From NCBI RefSeq assembly GCF_001274945.1, contig NZ_LILB01000005.1, positions 533,654 through 583,951 of the forward strand: a stretch of 50,298 bases of DNA, given 5' to 3'. Shown here piece by piece: positions 16,208 through 25,537 of this stretch. The stretch comes from Viridibacillus arvi (lineage in GTDB: Bacteria; Bacillota; Bacilli; Bacillales_A; Planococcaceae). The position numbers and the translations under genes were made by a program. Below the pieces are notes generated by a model, which saw nothing but the letters and a program-made list of their open reading frames with translations, searched no databases and had not been told where the DNA came from. How positions within the stretch are numbered: position 1 is the stretch's first letter; every line of letters begins with the position of its first letter.

Positions 16208-16657
16208 CTATCTCACAAATGTAATAAAATCAATATTAACTGGTTCTATACCCTCTGCTCGAAGTCGTGAGTTAATCTGTCCTCGATGATACTGACCATG
16301 CAATGCTATATGAGTTAAAACATCCCTTACTGAATTCTTAAACTCTTTTCCTTTACTGTTCGTGTAGGATATTAATTTATCTAGGTCAGTATTTGCTAAA
16401 TTAGTAAGAAACGTAGTTAAGCTCTCTTCATTTTGAATAACAAGTTCTGTACAGACTTCTATATCGACATCTGACCAGATAGGCAGTCGTGAACTGTCCA
16501 ATCCTTGTAATCTAGTTATCCAAACTTTTTCTGCTAATAGAATATGAGAAAATAAACGGAATACATCTTGATTTTCATCTCCAATACTTTGTAATGTTTC
16601 AAGAATACGCTGATTAGCCCAATTTAAATGCTCATACATCTTTTGAATAGTTTTCAA
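16208..16657 (-). CDS. DinB-family metal-binding protein
   Basis: 149 residues forming a DinB/YfiT four-helix bundle. The metal triad is visible as His38 (FSHILLAEKVW), His120 and His124 (ALHGQYHRGQI). The start is a TTG at 16657 with a weak GGTGG site. DinB-like proteins include thiol S-transferases such as bacillithiol transferases. The actual substrate cannot be read from sequence. Confidence 0.85.
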   Translation of the reverse strand: MKTIQKMYEHLNWANQRILETLQSIGDENQDVFRLFSHILLAEKVWITRLQGLDSSRLPIWSDVDIEVCTELVIQNEESLTTFLTNLANTDLDKLISYTNSKGKEFKNSVRDVLTHIALHGQYHRGQINSRLRAEGIEPVNIDFITFVR

Positions 16658-17001
16658 TGAGAATCACGCCACCAATAATTAAATTTTTCAATTGGATTTC
16701 CTCTTTTAAAAATGTATTTCACTCCAATTTGATATTATCATATAATTACATTTATACCACATATAGAAAAATCACTGTATACTTACCTTTAAACAAGAGC
16801 TATTTCAAACCATTCAACACTTATTTCTTTTCCTCCTACAAAAATTCACTTTGAACAAATCAATATATAGTCCCTCTAAAGAGAATATGAATGCATTTGT
16901 AAGTTATTAATTTTTGAGATGCTATTATTAACTGTTTAATTTGTATTGTTAGAGAAAGCACACTTAATTTTGAGAGTAGCCCTATCTCTTCAAACTAAAA
17001 T
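16658..17001. other. AT-rich intergenic region without a recognised gene
   Basis: Between the DinB gene and the terminators downstream of the acyl-CoA dehydrogenase. Only low-complexity AT-rich sequence; the 65-codon plus-strand frame here has no ribosome site and an improbable composition. Confidence 0.5.
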
Positions 17002-17031
17002 AAAAAAAATCTCCTTTCTCTTAAAAAGGAG
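17002..17031 (-). terminator. second terminator after the acyl-CoA operon
   Basis: CTCCTTT/AAAGGAG stem with eight T on the minus strand (17002-17009). It lies about 60 nt beyond the first terminator (17093-17137). Confidence 0.65.
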
Positions 17032-17092
17032 TAAATGACTAAGTTTGGCATTGTAACAATTGCCCACAATTTAATGAAAATAGTGAAAAACG

Positions 17093-17137
17093 AAAAATCC
17101 CCAAAGAAAAACAGTACGTTTTTCTTTGGGGATTTTT
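17093..17137. terminator. 20-bp perfect terminator hairpin
   Basis: A 20-bp perfect stem (17093-17112 with 17118-17137) and a 5-nt loop, core TCCCCAAAGAAAAAC, flanked by A and T tracts. Ends the merR - synthetase - dehydrogenase operon. Confidence 0.92.
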
Positions 17138-17167
17138 TTAGGGTCATATTAGACAGACCCACTTCCT

Positions 17168-18838
17168 TTATACAATCTCTTCAAAATATTGCACCGTTTT
17201 CATCGGGTCTCCTATTTCCCTTAAAGACCACACCTCATCTAAATACACTTCAGCAAGTTTCTCATATCTTCCACCATGTTTTTCTGCCCATTCGATTGCA
17301 ACTACACTTTCATAAACATGCGCCATTTTCTTAGCTAATTTTTTCGCCTCAAAACTTTGTATATCGGGATCTAAATTCGCGAATTTAGAAAGTTCTTCTG
17401 TTAATATTTTTAGCTGATTAACGACAATTTGTTTTTGCTCATTGTTTGAAATTTGCTGTAGGCGTTTTTGCATAACATTCGTGAACACAATATGTGCAGA
17501 GTATTTATTTACTAGACGGATTAATTCTAATCCTAGAATATTCGCAGTACCTTCCCAAACCGTAAGAACTTGGGCATCACGTAATAATCTTGGTGTCACA
17601 AAATCCTCAATATAGCCATTTCCACCATGCATCTCAATTGCTTCGTGCGCAAAATGAATTGCTTGCTCGGCTGTTTCCTTTTTCATAATAGCGATATACA
17701 AACGATTCAATATCACTTCTTGTTCAGTAGCTTCACCCGCTGTTACTTTTTCATACAGTCCAATCAAATCAAACACGGTTGCTACTTCCACATGAAGTGT
17801 TGCTGCGAGCTTACTTAATGTATCTCGTACCATTGGAAAATCGGCCAATCTCTTGCCAAATGCATTTCTACGGGTTGCATATTCTTTTGCCTCAAGTAAT
17901 GCTCTGCGCATAATGCCAATAGATGCAACCGCATTACAAATCCGTGAGAGATTTAAAGCTTCCATCATATAGTAAAACCCTCTAGTAGGATCTCCTACAA
18001 CAAAAGCTTCAGCTCCATCAAATTCTACTTCACCTGAAGGTACTGCCCTAACACCTAGTTTATCTTTCAGACGGCGAACACGTAAATGATTAACTTCGCC
18101 GTTGTCCTTACGCCAAGGTACTGCAAATAATGTTAACCCTTTCGAACCTCCTGGTGCCCCTTCAATACGTGCAAGCACCATAGCAACTCCGCACATTCCA
18201 GCATTCGATGCGAAATATTTTTCACCATATAATCGGTAGTTGTTGCCTTCTTTTATTGCTTTTACAACATTTGCACCAACGTCTGAACCACCTTGTCTTT
18301 CTGTTAAAAACGTAGCCCCTTCAAATAATGGACCGTCCCCTGTAGAACAAACCGGTGTTAAAAAACGCTCTTTTAACTCTTCATCTGCATAATTGTCTAA
18401 TAAATAAGCTGTAGCCATAGTTAAAGTAACAGGACAATAAAAACCCGGCTCAGCATGGGATAATAAATAGCCTTGTGCAAAGCTATATGTGTATTTCCCT
18501 TTCACTCCAAGCGCTGGAATCTCCTTATGCACAAAGCCTACAATCCCCGTATCATAAGTTTCTTGTATAGTTTTTTTATAGCCATCATTAACCCACACTT
18601 CAGAAACCTCTTCACCATATTTATCATAGCGTTTCAATTTTGGTTCGCCTTCACGATCAGTATGTTTTGCACGTAAGTCGATTTCGTTAGCACATAATTC
18701 ACCAAAAACGGTTAATTCTCGATTAGCAAAGTCTAAAAAATCTGCATCTAATGTTTTTTCTAATATAAGTTGTAAAGTTTGATTATCATGAAAGAAGTTT
18801 CGTGATGTTTGTTCAGTTACATCTTGTAATACTTTCAT
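17168..18838 (-). CDS. acyl-CoA dehydrogenase, long AidB-like type
   Basis: 556 residues, longer than the ~380 of standard acyl-CoA dehydrogenases. The order of segments fits the AidB/long family: GFYCPVTLTMATAYLL, TFLTERQGGSDVGANVV (about 177-193), EKYFASNAGMCGVAMVLARI (flavin side), SRICNAVASIGIMRRALLEA, and EMHGGNGYIEDFVTPRLLRDAQVLTVWEGT near residue 420-450, the FAD-binding end. The C-terminal ~110 residues form an extra helical domain. It uses FAD and oxidises an acyl-CoA at C2-C3. The ATG overlaps the synthetase stop by 4 nt, so substrate activation and oxidation are coupled in one operon under a MerR regulator. Confidence 0.88.
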   Translation of the reverse strand: MKVLQDVTEQTSRNFFHDNQTLQLILEKTLDADFLDFANRELTVFGELCANEIDLRAKHTDREGEPKLKRYDKYGEEVSEVWVNDGYKKTIQETYDTGIVGFVHKEIPALGVKGKYTYSFAQGYLLSHAEPGFYCPVTLTMATAYLLDNYADEELKERFLTPVCSTGDGPLFEGATFLTERQGGSDVGANVVKAIKEGNNYRLYGEKYFASNAGMCGVAMVLARIEGAPGGSKGLTLFAVPWRKDNGEVNHLRVRRLKDKLGVRAVPSGEVEFDGAEAFVVGDPTRGFYYMMEALNLSRICNAVASIGIMRRALLEAKEYATRRNAFGKRLADFPMVRDTLSKLAATLHVEVATVFDLIGLYEKVTAGEATEQEVILNRLYIAIMKKETAEQAIHFAHEAIEMHGGNGYIEDFVTPRLLRDAQVLTVWEGTANILGLELIRLVNKYSAHIVFTNVMQKRLQQISNNEQKQIVVNQLKILTEELSKFANLDPDIQSFEAKKLAKKMAHVYESVVAIEWAEKHGGRYEKLAEVYLDEVWSLREIGDPMKTVQYFEEIV

Positions 18839-20340
18839 TGAACTACACCTACATTTCTTAGAGGCTGTTTCAATATCTTCCCTGATGCATTTCTTGGTAG
18901 TGCTTCGACTTGTTCAAATAGCCTCGGCACTTTAAATTTAGCTAAATGCTCAGTTAAATAAGACTTCAAGTCCTCTACATCGACTTGTTCGGCTGAAGCA
19001 AATACAACTTTTACAGTTTCCCCCCATTCAGGATGAGGAACTCCTACTACTGCAACTTCATGAATACCAGCATACTGCAATATTTGTTCTTCAATCTCTT
19101 TTGGATAAATATTAACCCCACCTGAAATAATTAAATCTTTTTTTCTGTCAACAACCCAAATGTACCCGTCTTCATCAAATTTAGCTAAGTCACCAGTTTT
19201 CAACCAGTCACCTATAAATGCTGCTTTAGTTGCCTCTTCATTTTTATAGTAACCTAGCATATTACCTTCACCTAATAGAACTATTTCACCTACTTCTCCT
19301 ACTGCTACATCCTCACCAATATCGTTAACTATACGTAGTTCTGTATGTAGCGGTGAACGGTGTCCTATGCTCCCTGCCTTATTTTCATGTTCATGTGCCA
19401 TTAAAATCGAACCACTTGGCCCTGCTTCTGTTAAACCATAAACACATACCAAATTGTCAGTTTTAAAAGCCTGTTGTATGAACTCTATTTCTTTTTTAGA
19501 TACGGGTGCACCACCATATACCCACCATTTCATTGAAGAAAGGTCAGCATCACTTAATTTTTGATTTTGTGCTGTTAATAGATATGCAACCGGTGCTCCA
19601 AAGAAATGCGTCGTCTTCTCTTCAACAACCGTATCGATGAAAAGATCTGGTGTGAAAGTTGGTGTTAATACCGCTGTTGCTCCAACAATCATTCCGGCCA
19701 TTAAAAATAAGTGTAAGGGAGCAGAGTGACTAAGTGGCATCATAAGGAGTAACCTGCTCTCTGGTTTCATCTCCATTTCTACACAGATCATCTGGGCAAC
19801 TGTTAATATATTTCGATAACTGAATAGCACACCCTTTGGATTACCAGTCGTACCAGAAGTATAGAGTATAGTTGATTCATCATCTTCTTTTAAAGAACAA
19901 TTTATTTCGTTATCTTTACTAGTAGCTACTAATTGCTCAAAGCTTAACCATCCATCTTCTTCAGCACCTGTTTTAATTAGTAAACCTGGATTTTGTAGCT
20001 TTTCGACTACAGGAAATAATAGCTCATGAGCAATGAAGGCGGTTGCATCTGAATGTTCGACAATATATTCCACTTCTTTTGTGGAAAACTTTGCATTGAT
20101 TGGTACAATTACAGCTCCTAAACGCTGTACTGCAAAATAGCTAATCATAAATTCCACAACATTTGGCATAAATAAGACAACTTTATCTCCCTGTTTAATT
20201 TGCTTTTCTTGTAAAGCATTAGCAAATTGATTAACTAGTTGATTTAACTCTTTGAAATTGACTCTCTTGCCTTGACTCACAACAGCTTCCGCATGTGGAT
20301 ACTTTCTTGCATTACGCGTTAATAATTGTGAACTATTCAA
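18835..20340 (-). CDS. acyl-CoA synthetase (AMP-forming)
   Basis: 501 residues of the ANL adenylating superfamily. P-loop-like motif ILYTSGTTGNPKG (about 158-170), A5 motif VYGLTEAGPSG (about 300-310), A7/A8 WLKTGDLAKFDEDGYIWVVD and RKKDLIISGGVNIYP, and the catalytic Lys in the A10 motif NASGKILK near the end. It activates a carboxylic acid to acyl-CoA with ATP. The start is TTG at 20340 with AAGGGGG 8 nt upstream, overlapping the merR stop by 8 nt. Chain length of the acid is not visible in the sequence. Confidence 0.93.
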   Translation of the reverse strand: MNSSQLLTRNARKYPHAEAVVSQGKRVNFKELNQLVNQFANALQEKQIKQGDKVVLFMPNVVEFMISYFAVQRLGAVIVPINAKFSTKEVEYIVEHSDATAFIAHELLFPVVEKLQNPGLLIKTGAEEDGWLSFEQLVATSKDNEINCSLKEDDESTILYTSGTTGNPKGVLFSYRNILTVAQMICVEMEMKPESRLLLMMPLSHSAPLHLFLMAGMIVGATAVLTPTFTPDLFIDTVVEEKTTHFFGAPVAYLLTAQNQKLSDADLSSMKWWVYGGAPVSKKEIEFIQQAFKTDNLVCVYGLTEAGPSGSILMAHEHENKAGSIGHRSPLHTELRIVNDIGEDVAVGEVGEIVLLGEGNMLGYYKNEEATKAAFIGDWLKTGDLAKFDEDGYIWVVDRKKDLIISGGVNIYPKEIEEQILQYAGIHEVAVVGVPHPEWGETVKVVFASAEQVDVEDLKSYLTEHLAKFKVPRLFEQVEALPRNASGKILKQPLRNVGVVQ

Positions 20341-20734
20341 TATAACTGCCCCCTTTTAAACTATTTAATTTTTCAGTAAAATCAAGATGCATAGTTTCCA
20401 ATTCATCTCGAATTTCCTGTAGCTCCCTCATTTTTTCATCAATTTCTGCCATTTTTAATTTTCCATATGCAACTGTTCTTTCAAGTTGTTTCTTACCTGT
20501 TCGATCCTTGTCAAATAGTAAAACCATTTCTTTGATCTCATCGAGTGAAAACCCGTATTTCTTACCTCTGAAAATCAGCTTTAGCTTTGCATAATCAGAA
20601 TTTGTGTAAATTCTTTTTTTTGCATCTGTCCGTTGAGGAGACAATAAACCGAGTTCCTCATAATAGCGAATTGTCCGTGTTGTTACATCGAATTCTTTTG
20701 CAATATCTGTAATTGTCCTCAATAGCGCCACCAT
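20333..20734 (-). CDS. MerR-family regulator of the acyl-CoA operon (LiuR/AcdR-like)
   Basis: 133 residues. N-terminal MerR winged helix (ITDIAKEFDVTTRTIRYYEELGLLSPQR...RIYTNSDYAKLKLIFRGKKYGFSLDEIKEM), then a long dimerisation coiled coil (about 95-122). There is no Cys cluster, so the effector is probably organic (an acyl-CoA) rather than a metal. The ATG at 20734 has a poor site; a TTG at residue 5 preceded by GGTGG is a good alternative. It is the first gene of the operon and its own promoter has the MerR-type long spacer. Confidence 0.88.
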   Translation of the reverse strand: MVALLRTITDIAKEFDVTTRTIRYYEELGLLSPQRTDAKKRIYTNSDYAKLKLIFRGKKYGFSLDEIKEMVLLFDKDRTGKKQLERTVAYGKLKMAEIDEKMRELQEIRDELETMHLDFTEKLNSLKGGSYIE

Positions 20735-20754
20735 CCTAACAAGAACTTAGAAGC

Positions 20755-20785
20755 AGTATATCATTGACGTTAACGTAAATTTCAA
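20755..20785 (-). promoter_or_regulatory. MerR-type promoter with 19-bp spacer and internal palindrome
   Basis: On the minus strand: TTGAAA (20785-20780), a 19-nt spacer containing the palindrome ACGTTAACGT, and TATACT (20760-20755). The long spacer with a dyad inside is the signature of promoters remodelled by MerR proteins. The TTTACG/ACGT layout resembles the known LiuR boxes. Confidence 0.8.
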
Positions 20786-20835
20786 CCATTAGCTGCTCTA
20801 GTTTTCTATGAAAATACAACAATTCATTAAACGAA

Positions 20836-20863
20836 AGGCGCACTACAAAAATGTAGTACGCCT
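20836..20863 (-). terminator. hairpin after the nitronate monooxygenase gene
   Basis: AGGCG-ACTACA / TGTAGT-CGCCT with a one-base mismatch and AAAA loop. On the minus strand a broken T tract follows. Probable terminator, moderate strength. Confidence 0.6.
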
Positions 20864-20878
20864 AATAATTAACCTAAA

Positions 20879-21907
20879 TCAATAGTCTTCACTTATAAAA
20901 TGATGCACAATATCTGCTACCGTCCCGGGCTTGGCCAAATTCAGATTTTCACCAGCCCACATTGATAGATATTCCGCTTTACCTTGCTCACCTGCTACTT
21001 TACGTAATTCCTTAGTTAAATCATTTTGAACTGGATAAGGAGCAATCGATTGATTTGCCATGTAAGTCATAAAATCATTTACAATTCCTCTAGCAGCTTT
21101 CCCTGAAAAGGCGGTAGTTAAAGCTGTAACATCTTTTTCTGATTGTAAAATCGCTTCTTTATGTAGTGGATGTGCGCCACTTTCCTCAGTTGCTAATAAC
21201 GCCGTCCCAATCTGAATAGCTGCTGCTCCTTCATTAAGGAATTCAAGCATCTGCTGTTTTGTCATAATACCCCCAGCAGTAATAATGGGTATCTTTATTT
21301 TGCCGATTGTATTTTTAAGTAACTCCATTGTTGGAATTAACGTAAGGGGCTCTAAAAACGTCCCACGATGACCACCTGCTTCGCCACCTTGTAAAACAAC
21401 AGCATCTAATCCTGCTTGTTCCACCGCAATTGCTTCCTCTACAGTCGTAGCAGTACCAATGCAATAAGTCTCATGTTTATGTAAATAGGAGATTGTTTCT
21501 TGATCTGGTATTCCAAAAGTAAAAGAGCAAATTTTCACGCCTTCATCAACGACAACTTTTACCTGCTCCGCGAACTCACTTGAAGATAACACTACCTTTT
21601 CTCCCGATAACCCAAGTTCTTGTCGAAATGGCTTTAATGCCTCGTACGCTTGTGCAATTTGTTCTTCCGTAGCATCAACTTGTTCTGGTACAAACAAATT
21701 TACTGAAAAAGATTTGTCAGTCAAAGATTTTACTTCTCGAATACAATTTCTAGTCGCTTCTGCAGTTAAATATCCAGCACCAATCGAACCTAAAATACCT
21801 GCATTTGCACTTGCTGCTACAAATTCAGACGTAGTCACTCCAGCCATCGGTGCTTGCACGATTGGCTTATCAATCCCTAAAATATTTTGAACAAACAAAG
21901 ATTCCAT
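20879..21907 (-). CDS. nitronate monooxygenase / FabK-like FMN enzyme
   Basis: 342 residues from the ATG at 21907 (AAAGGGGAG 6-7 nt upstream). TIM-barrel FMN family: PIVQAPMAGVTTSEFVAAS at the N-terminus, GILGSIGAGYLTAE, VVLQGGEAGGHRGTF (about 176-190, containing the conserved catalytic His of nitronate monooxygenases), IPIITAGGIMTKQQML and AAIQIGTALLATEESG (FMN phosphate). It lies next to, but outside, the acyl-CoA operon; an FabK enoyl reductase role is less likely because fabI is present. Upstream is a small membrane ORF that probably shares its transcript. Confidence 0.85.
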   Translation of the reverse strand: MESLFVQNILGIDKPIVQAPMAGVTTSEFVAASANAGILGSIGAGYLTAEATRNCIREVKSLTDKSFSVNLFVPEQVDATEEQIAQAYEALKPFRQELGLSGEKVVLSSSEFAEQVKVVVDEGVKICSFTFGIPDQETISYLHKHETYCIGTATTVEEAIAVEQAGLDAVVLQGGEAGGHRGTFLEPLTLIPTMELLKNTIGKIKIPIITAGGIMTKQQMLEFLNEGAAAIQIGTALLATEESGAHPLHKEAILQSEKDVTALTTAFSGKAARGIVNDFMTYMANQSIAPYPVQNDLTKELRKVAGEQGKAEYLSMWAGENLNLAKPGTVADIVHHFISEDY

Positions 21908-21920
21908 TACTGACTCCCCT

Positions 21921-22082
21921 TTAAGTTTTTTTCTCACTTATTAATAATGCGCCTAATATCGTCAGCGCTAATCCCCCCCAAGATAACGCTTCACTATACT
22001 CAATATTACGAAAGAAAAATTTCCCTGCTATAGTTAGTATACCAAGGAACACTACAATGGACCCTACTATTTTGCGATTCAT
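21921..22082 (-). CDS. small two-helix membrane protein, 53 aa
   Basis: ATG at 22082, 53 codons, ending 13 nt before the nitronate monooxygenase ATG. Basic start MNRKIVGS, two hydrophobic segments (about 6-22 and 34-48) and a charged end SEKKT: a credible membrane mini-protein. The ribosome site is weak (AGAAAGA). Its stop is covered by the longer open frame of the next gene, which is why it is easily missed. Confidence 0.55.
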   Translation of the reverse strand: MNRKIVGSIVVFLGILTIAGKFFFRNIEYSEALSWGGLALTILGALLISEKKT

Positions 22083-22320
22083 ATTATCACATTCTTTCTG
22101 TATGGCATTCCATTAAATTTATTATAACGAACTGCCAATATTTTATCATTTATATATCCTATACAATTCTCTGCTAAAGTTACATATTATTATTCATTTT
22201 CTCTACAATTCGAGTTGAAAGTTCAATACTATATATGTTTATTTTTCTAAAATGGAAAAATAATGATAATATTGATAAAAAGGGTTTTTTACGATATTTT
22301 GTAGAGAAAGTAGGAATTGA

Positions 22321-23093
22321 ATGATTTATGAAGCTGATATCAATGTAAGAAAAAAGTTAGTACCAATGTTCGAAAATATGCATAGTACTATTATTCTTTC
22401 ATGTCTGCAAGGACATATGGGTACTGCTTGGGTAGACGACCTTGAAAATCCAAAAGTAGCACAAATAACGGTGGGGATTTTTGTATTTTATGCTGGAAAT
22501 CCTAATACAAAGGAAGCTGAAGAACTATTATTCAATCTGCCTGAGTATACACTTGCAATTGTTAATTCTGATGAGTGGAAAATACTAATTGAAAAAGTAC
22601 ATAACGGCTCTATAGAAAAATTCCAACGTTATAGATTTGAAAAGGTTCCTGAACATCTAGACATGAGATATATAAAGAACTTACTATCTCTACTACCTGA
22701 AGGTTATGAACTAAAAAAATAGACGAGGCCATAGTGAATGAACCATCTCTTCATGAACTTTCTGAAGACTTTATAAGTCAGTTTAATTCTATAGAAGACT
22801 TTATAGATAGAGGCGTAGGTTTTGCTATTTTAAATGAAGGGAAAGCTGTATGTGGGGCCACATCATTTAGTATTTATGATAATGGCATTGAAATTGAAGT
22901 TGCTACACACCCTGATCATACAAGAAAAGGCTTAGCAACAATAACAGCTTCTGCCTTGATATTAGATTGTCTTAGCAGAGGAATATATCCTAGTTGGGAT
23001 GGTGCTAATATAGAATCTGTTAAATTAGCACAAAAGCTCGGATACATTTTTAAAGAGTCTTATGATACTTACTTTATTGATTATCAAAAATAA
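22321..23093 (+). pseudogene. GNAT acetyltransferase split by a frameshift in a 7-A run
   Basis: The first frame (22321-22722, 133 aa) is the N-terminal half and stops right after a run of seven A (22713-22719). The second frame (ending 23093) is open from that run and carries the GNAT fold (VEVATHPDHTRKGLATITAS, the acetyl-CoA loop). With one extra A the two join smoothly as GYELKKIDEAIVNEPSLHEL, giving about 257 residues of the GNAT_acetyltran (PF12746-like) family. AGGA precedes the ATG. It is either a mutated gene, a slippage-controlled gene, or a sequencing error in a homopolymer. Confidence 0.8.
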
Positions 23094-23145
23094 GCCTAAA
23101 AGTTATTTTGTATGTTTTTACTCTATTTTAAAGGAGTGACACAGC

Positions 23146-23364
23146 ATGAAGAGAGGGATCATTGATCATTTTGAAGGGGACATTGCTGTTGTTGAATTTC
23201 CAAATAGTATGAAAGATTTTTTTCTTACTCAATTACCTATAGGTGTTCAAATAGGAGATATATTACTGTTTGAAAATGGAGAGATTATAATCGATTCAGA
23301 AGGAAAAAAACTATTGGATAAAGAAGTAGCTGATTTGATGGATGAGTTGTTTGAGGATGATTAA
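23146..23364 (+). CDS. DUF3006-family protein
   Basis: 72 residues, acidic, with the DUF3006 pattern: MKRGIIDHFEGDIAVVEFP at the start and LPIGVQIGDILLFENGEIIID in the middle, then a helical acidic tail (DKEVADLMDELFEDD). Probably a small beta-barrel. AAGGAGTGA lies 8 nt before the ATG. DUF3006 proteins often sit near secreted nucleases or hydrolases; none is seen here. Confidence 0.82.
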   Translation: MKRGIIDHFEGDIAVVEFPNSMKDFFLTQLPIGVQIGDILLFENGEIIIDSEGKKLLDKEVADLMDELFEDD

Positions 23365-23530
23365 TCCAAACTTCAATTCTAATAAAAATAGCATTTAGAA
23401 CTTAATTTCATCATAAAACATAGTTCCTCTTACTTCTTGTTTTCATGTTACCTTTTTGTAGATTTCGATTTTAATTCGTCGGAGAAAATGTGAAAAAGTT
23501 AATTTCAAGGACGTTTTTTAGTTTTACATT

Positions 23531-23560
23531 TAACCCCCTATTTCAAAAAATAGGGGGTTA
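23531..23560. terminator. bidirectional terminator at the end of the peptide importer operon
   Basis: TAACCCCCTATTT pairs with AAATAGGGGGTTA (13 bp, 4-nt loop). It is 18 nt beyond the last ATPase gene. Confidence 0.88.
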
Positions 23561-23577
23561 TTATTTAGCAAAAATAT

Positions 23578-24546
23578 TTATTTGTTATACAAATGGCAGG
23601 CAACAAAATGATTGCTTTCTACTTCTTTAAGTTGAGGTTTTATAGTTTTGCATGATTCCATTACAAGTGGACATCTAGTATGGAACACACAACCTTTAGG
23701 TGGATCTGCTGGGCTAGGTATATCACCCTTTAATATAATTCTTTCTTTTTTCACCTTTGGATTTGGAACAGGTATAGCTGATAAAAGGGCTTGTGTATAA
23801 GGGTGTAACGGTTCCTTATATAAGCTTTGTTTATCTGCTAATTCAACTATATTCCCTAAATACATTACCGCAATACGGTCACTTATATGTTCTACAACAC
23901 TTAAATCATGGGCAATAAAAAGATACGTCAGGTTAAAACTCTTTTGTAAATCTTTCATTAAATTTAATATTTGTGATTGAATCGATACATCCAGAGCTGA
24001 CACAGGCTCATCTGCGACTATTAGCTTTGGATTGAGAGCAAGTGCCCTAGCTATACCAATCCTTTGCCTCTGCCCTCCACTAAATTCATGTGGATATCTG
24101 TCAGCATGATAGATATTTAATCCAACAACTTTTAATAGCTCCGTTACTTTAGTATCTATATCCTTTTTGTTATAGCCATGAATAATGAAAGGTTCACGTA
24201 AAATCTCTCTAACTTTCATGCCAGGATTTAATGAGGCGTAGGGATCTTGAAATATCATTTGAAATTCTTTTCGTAAATGGCGAATGTCATTTGGAGGCAT
24301 TTCCACAATATTTGCACCTTCGAAGAATACTTCACCTTCCGTAGGCTCCAATAATTGCATAATCATCTTACCTGTAGTAGATTTCCCACAACCACTCTCT
24401 CCTACTATTCCTAAAGTCTCACCTTTATATATAAAGAAATCAACACCATCTACCGCTTTAACAACACTCTTTTTCCCTTTTAGAAAGCCTTTATTTTGCA
24501 CAAAGTGCTTTTTAAGATTCTTTACTTCTAATAAGATGTCAGTCAT
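23578..24546 (-). CDS. peptide ABC importer ATPase, OppF/DppF type
   Basis: 322 residues from the ATG at 24546 (GAGGTGG 6-7 nt upstream), overlapping the previous gene by 8 nt. Walker A GESGCGKS (49-56), signature [12 protein letters not shown], Walker B LIVADEP, H-loop AHDLSV. The C-terminal oligopeptide domain has [18 protein letters not shown]. Second ATPase of a complete dipeptide/oligopeptide importer; last gene of the operon. Confidence 0.93.
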   Translation of the reverse strand: MTDILLEVKNLKKHFVQNKGFLKGKKSVVKAVDGVDFFIYKGETLGIVGESGCGKSTTGKMIMQLLEPTEGEVFFEGANIVEMPPNDIRHLRKEFQMIFQDPYASLNPGMKVREILREPFIIHGYNKKDIDTKVTELLKVVGLNIYHADRYPHEFSGGQRQRIGIARALALNPKLIVADEPVSALDVSIQSQILNLMKDLQKSFNLTYLFIAHDLSVVEHISDRIAVMYLGNIVELADKQSLYKEPLHPYTQALLSAIPVPNPKVKKERIILKGDIPSPADPPKGCVFHTRCPLVMESCKTIKPQLKEVESNHFVACHLYNK

Positions 24547-25522
24547 TCTTTTCCACCTCACTTAACCAGCAGCGACATGAATGATTTTCTTGAACTCCTT
24601 TTAACATTGGGGCCTCCGATAAACACTGTTTCATTACAAAACTGCATCTGGGAGCAAATCTACATCCTGTTGGCATATTTTCAGGAGTAGGTACATTCCC
24701 AGGAATAGAATCTAGCCTTTCAGTATAGTTTCCTAGTTTTGGTATGGAATTAATCAATCCCTTAGTATAGGGGTGTTGTGGATTCTCAAATAGTTCTAAA
24801 ACACTTGCCTCTTCTACAATTTGTCCAGCATACATTACAATGACTCGATCGCACATTTCAGCAACAACGCCTAAATCATGTGTAATCATCAAGATCGAGG
24901 TATCACTATTTTTTCTTAAATCTCTCATTAAATCTAAAATTTGAGCTTGAATTGTCACATCAAGAGCCGTTGTAGGTTCATCTGCGATTAATAGCTTAGG
25001 TACACAAGACATTGCCATTGCAATCATAACCCTTTGCCTCATACCACCTGAAAGTTGATAAGGGTATTCATTTAAAATATCTTTTGCCCTTGGTATGCCT
25101 ACTAACTCTAGCATTTCCAAAGCACGTGCTTTTGCAGCTGCCTTATCCAATTTCAAGTGTAGACGAATACCTTCTTCTATTTGTCTACCAATTTTGTATA
25201 CTGGATTTAATGAGGTCATAGGTTCTTGGAATATCATTGCGATTTGATTTCCTCGTACCGCTCGCATTTCTTTCTCTGATAAATTCAACAAATTTTGATC
25301 CAGAAATGTAATTTCACCCCCAACAATCTTCCCCGGGGTATTTTTTAGTAAACGCATAATGGATAAGGAAGTCACACTTTTACCACAGCCAGATTCGCCT
25401 ACAATACCTAGTGTTTCAGCATTATTAATATAAAATGAAACATTATCTACAGCTTTAACAGTTGCATCGTCACTGATAAAATGCGTTTCTAAATCTGTAA
25501 CCTCAAGTAATTTACTAACCAT
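24539..25522 (-). CDS. peptide ABC importer ATPase, OppD/DppD type
   Basis: 327 residues from the ATG at 25522 (AAGGAG 8 nt upstream; a TTG at 25525 is the other option). Walker A GESGCGKS (42-49), signature [12 protein letters not shown], Walker B LLIADEP, H-loop THDLGV. The C-terminal domain has the Cys-rich [16 protein letters not shown] typical of OppD/DppD. Energises uptake with the neighbouring OppF-type ATPase. Confidence 0.93.
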   Translation of the reverse strand: MVSKLLEVTDLETHFISDDATVKAVDNVSFYINNAETLGIVGESGCGKSVTSLSIMRLLKNTPGKIVGGEITFLDQNLLNLSEKEMRAVRGNQIAMIFQEPMTSLNPVYKIGRQIEEGIRLHLKLDKAAAKARALEMLELVGIPRAKDILNEYPYQLSGGMRQRVMIAMAMSCVPKLLIADEPTTALDVTIQAQILDLMRDLRKNSDTSILMITHDLGVVAEMCDRVIVMYAGQIVEEASVLELFENPQHPYTKGLINSIPKLGNYTERLDSIPGNVPTPENMPTGCRFAPRCSFVMKQCLSEAPMLKGVQENHSCRCWLSEVEKND

Positions 25523-25537
25523 CAAGGTAACTCCTTT

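Noticed and set aside
17035-17334. 99-codon plus-strand frame
   Set aside because: It crosses the 20-bp terminator hairpin and the antisense end of the acyl-CoA dehydrogenase gene.
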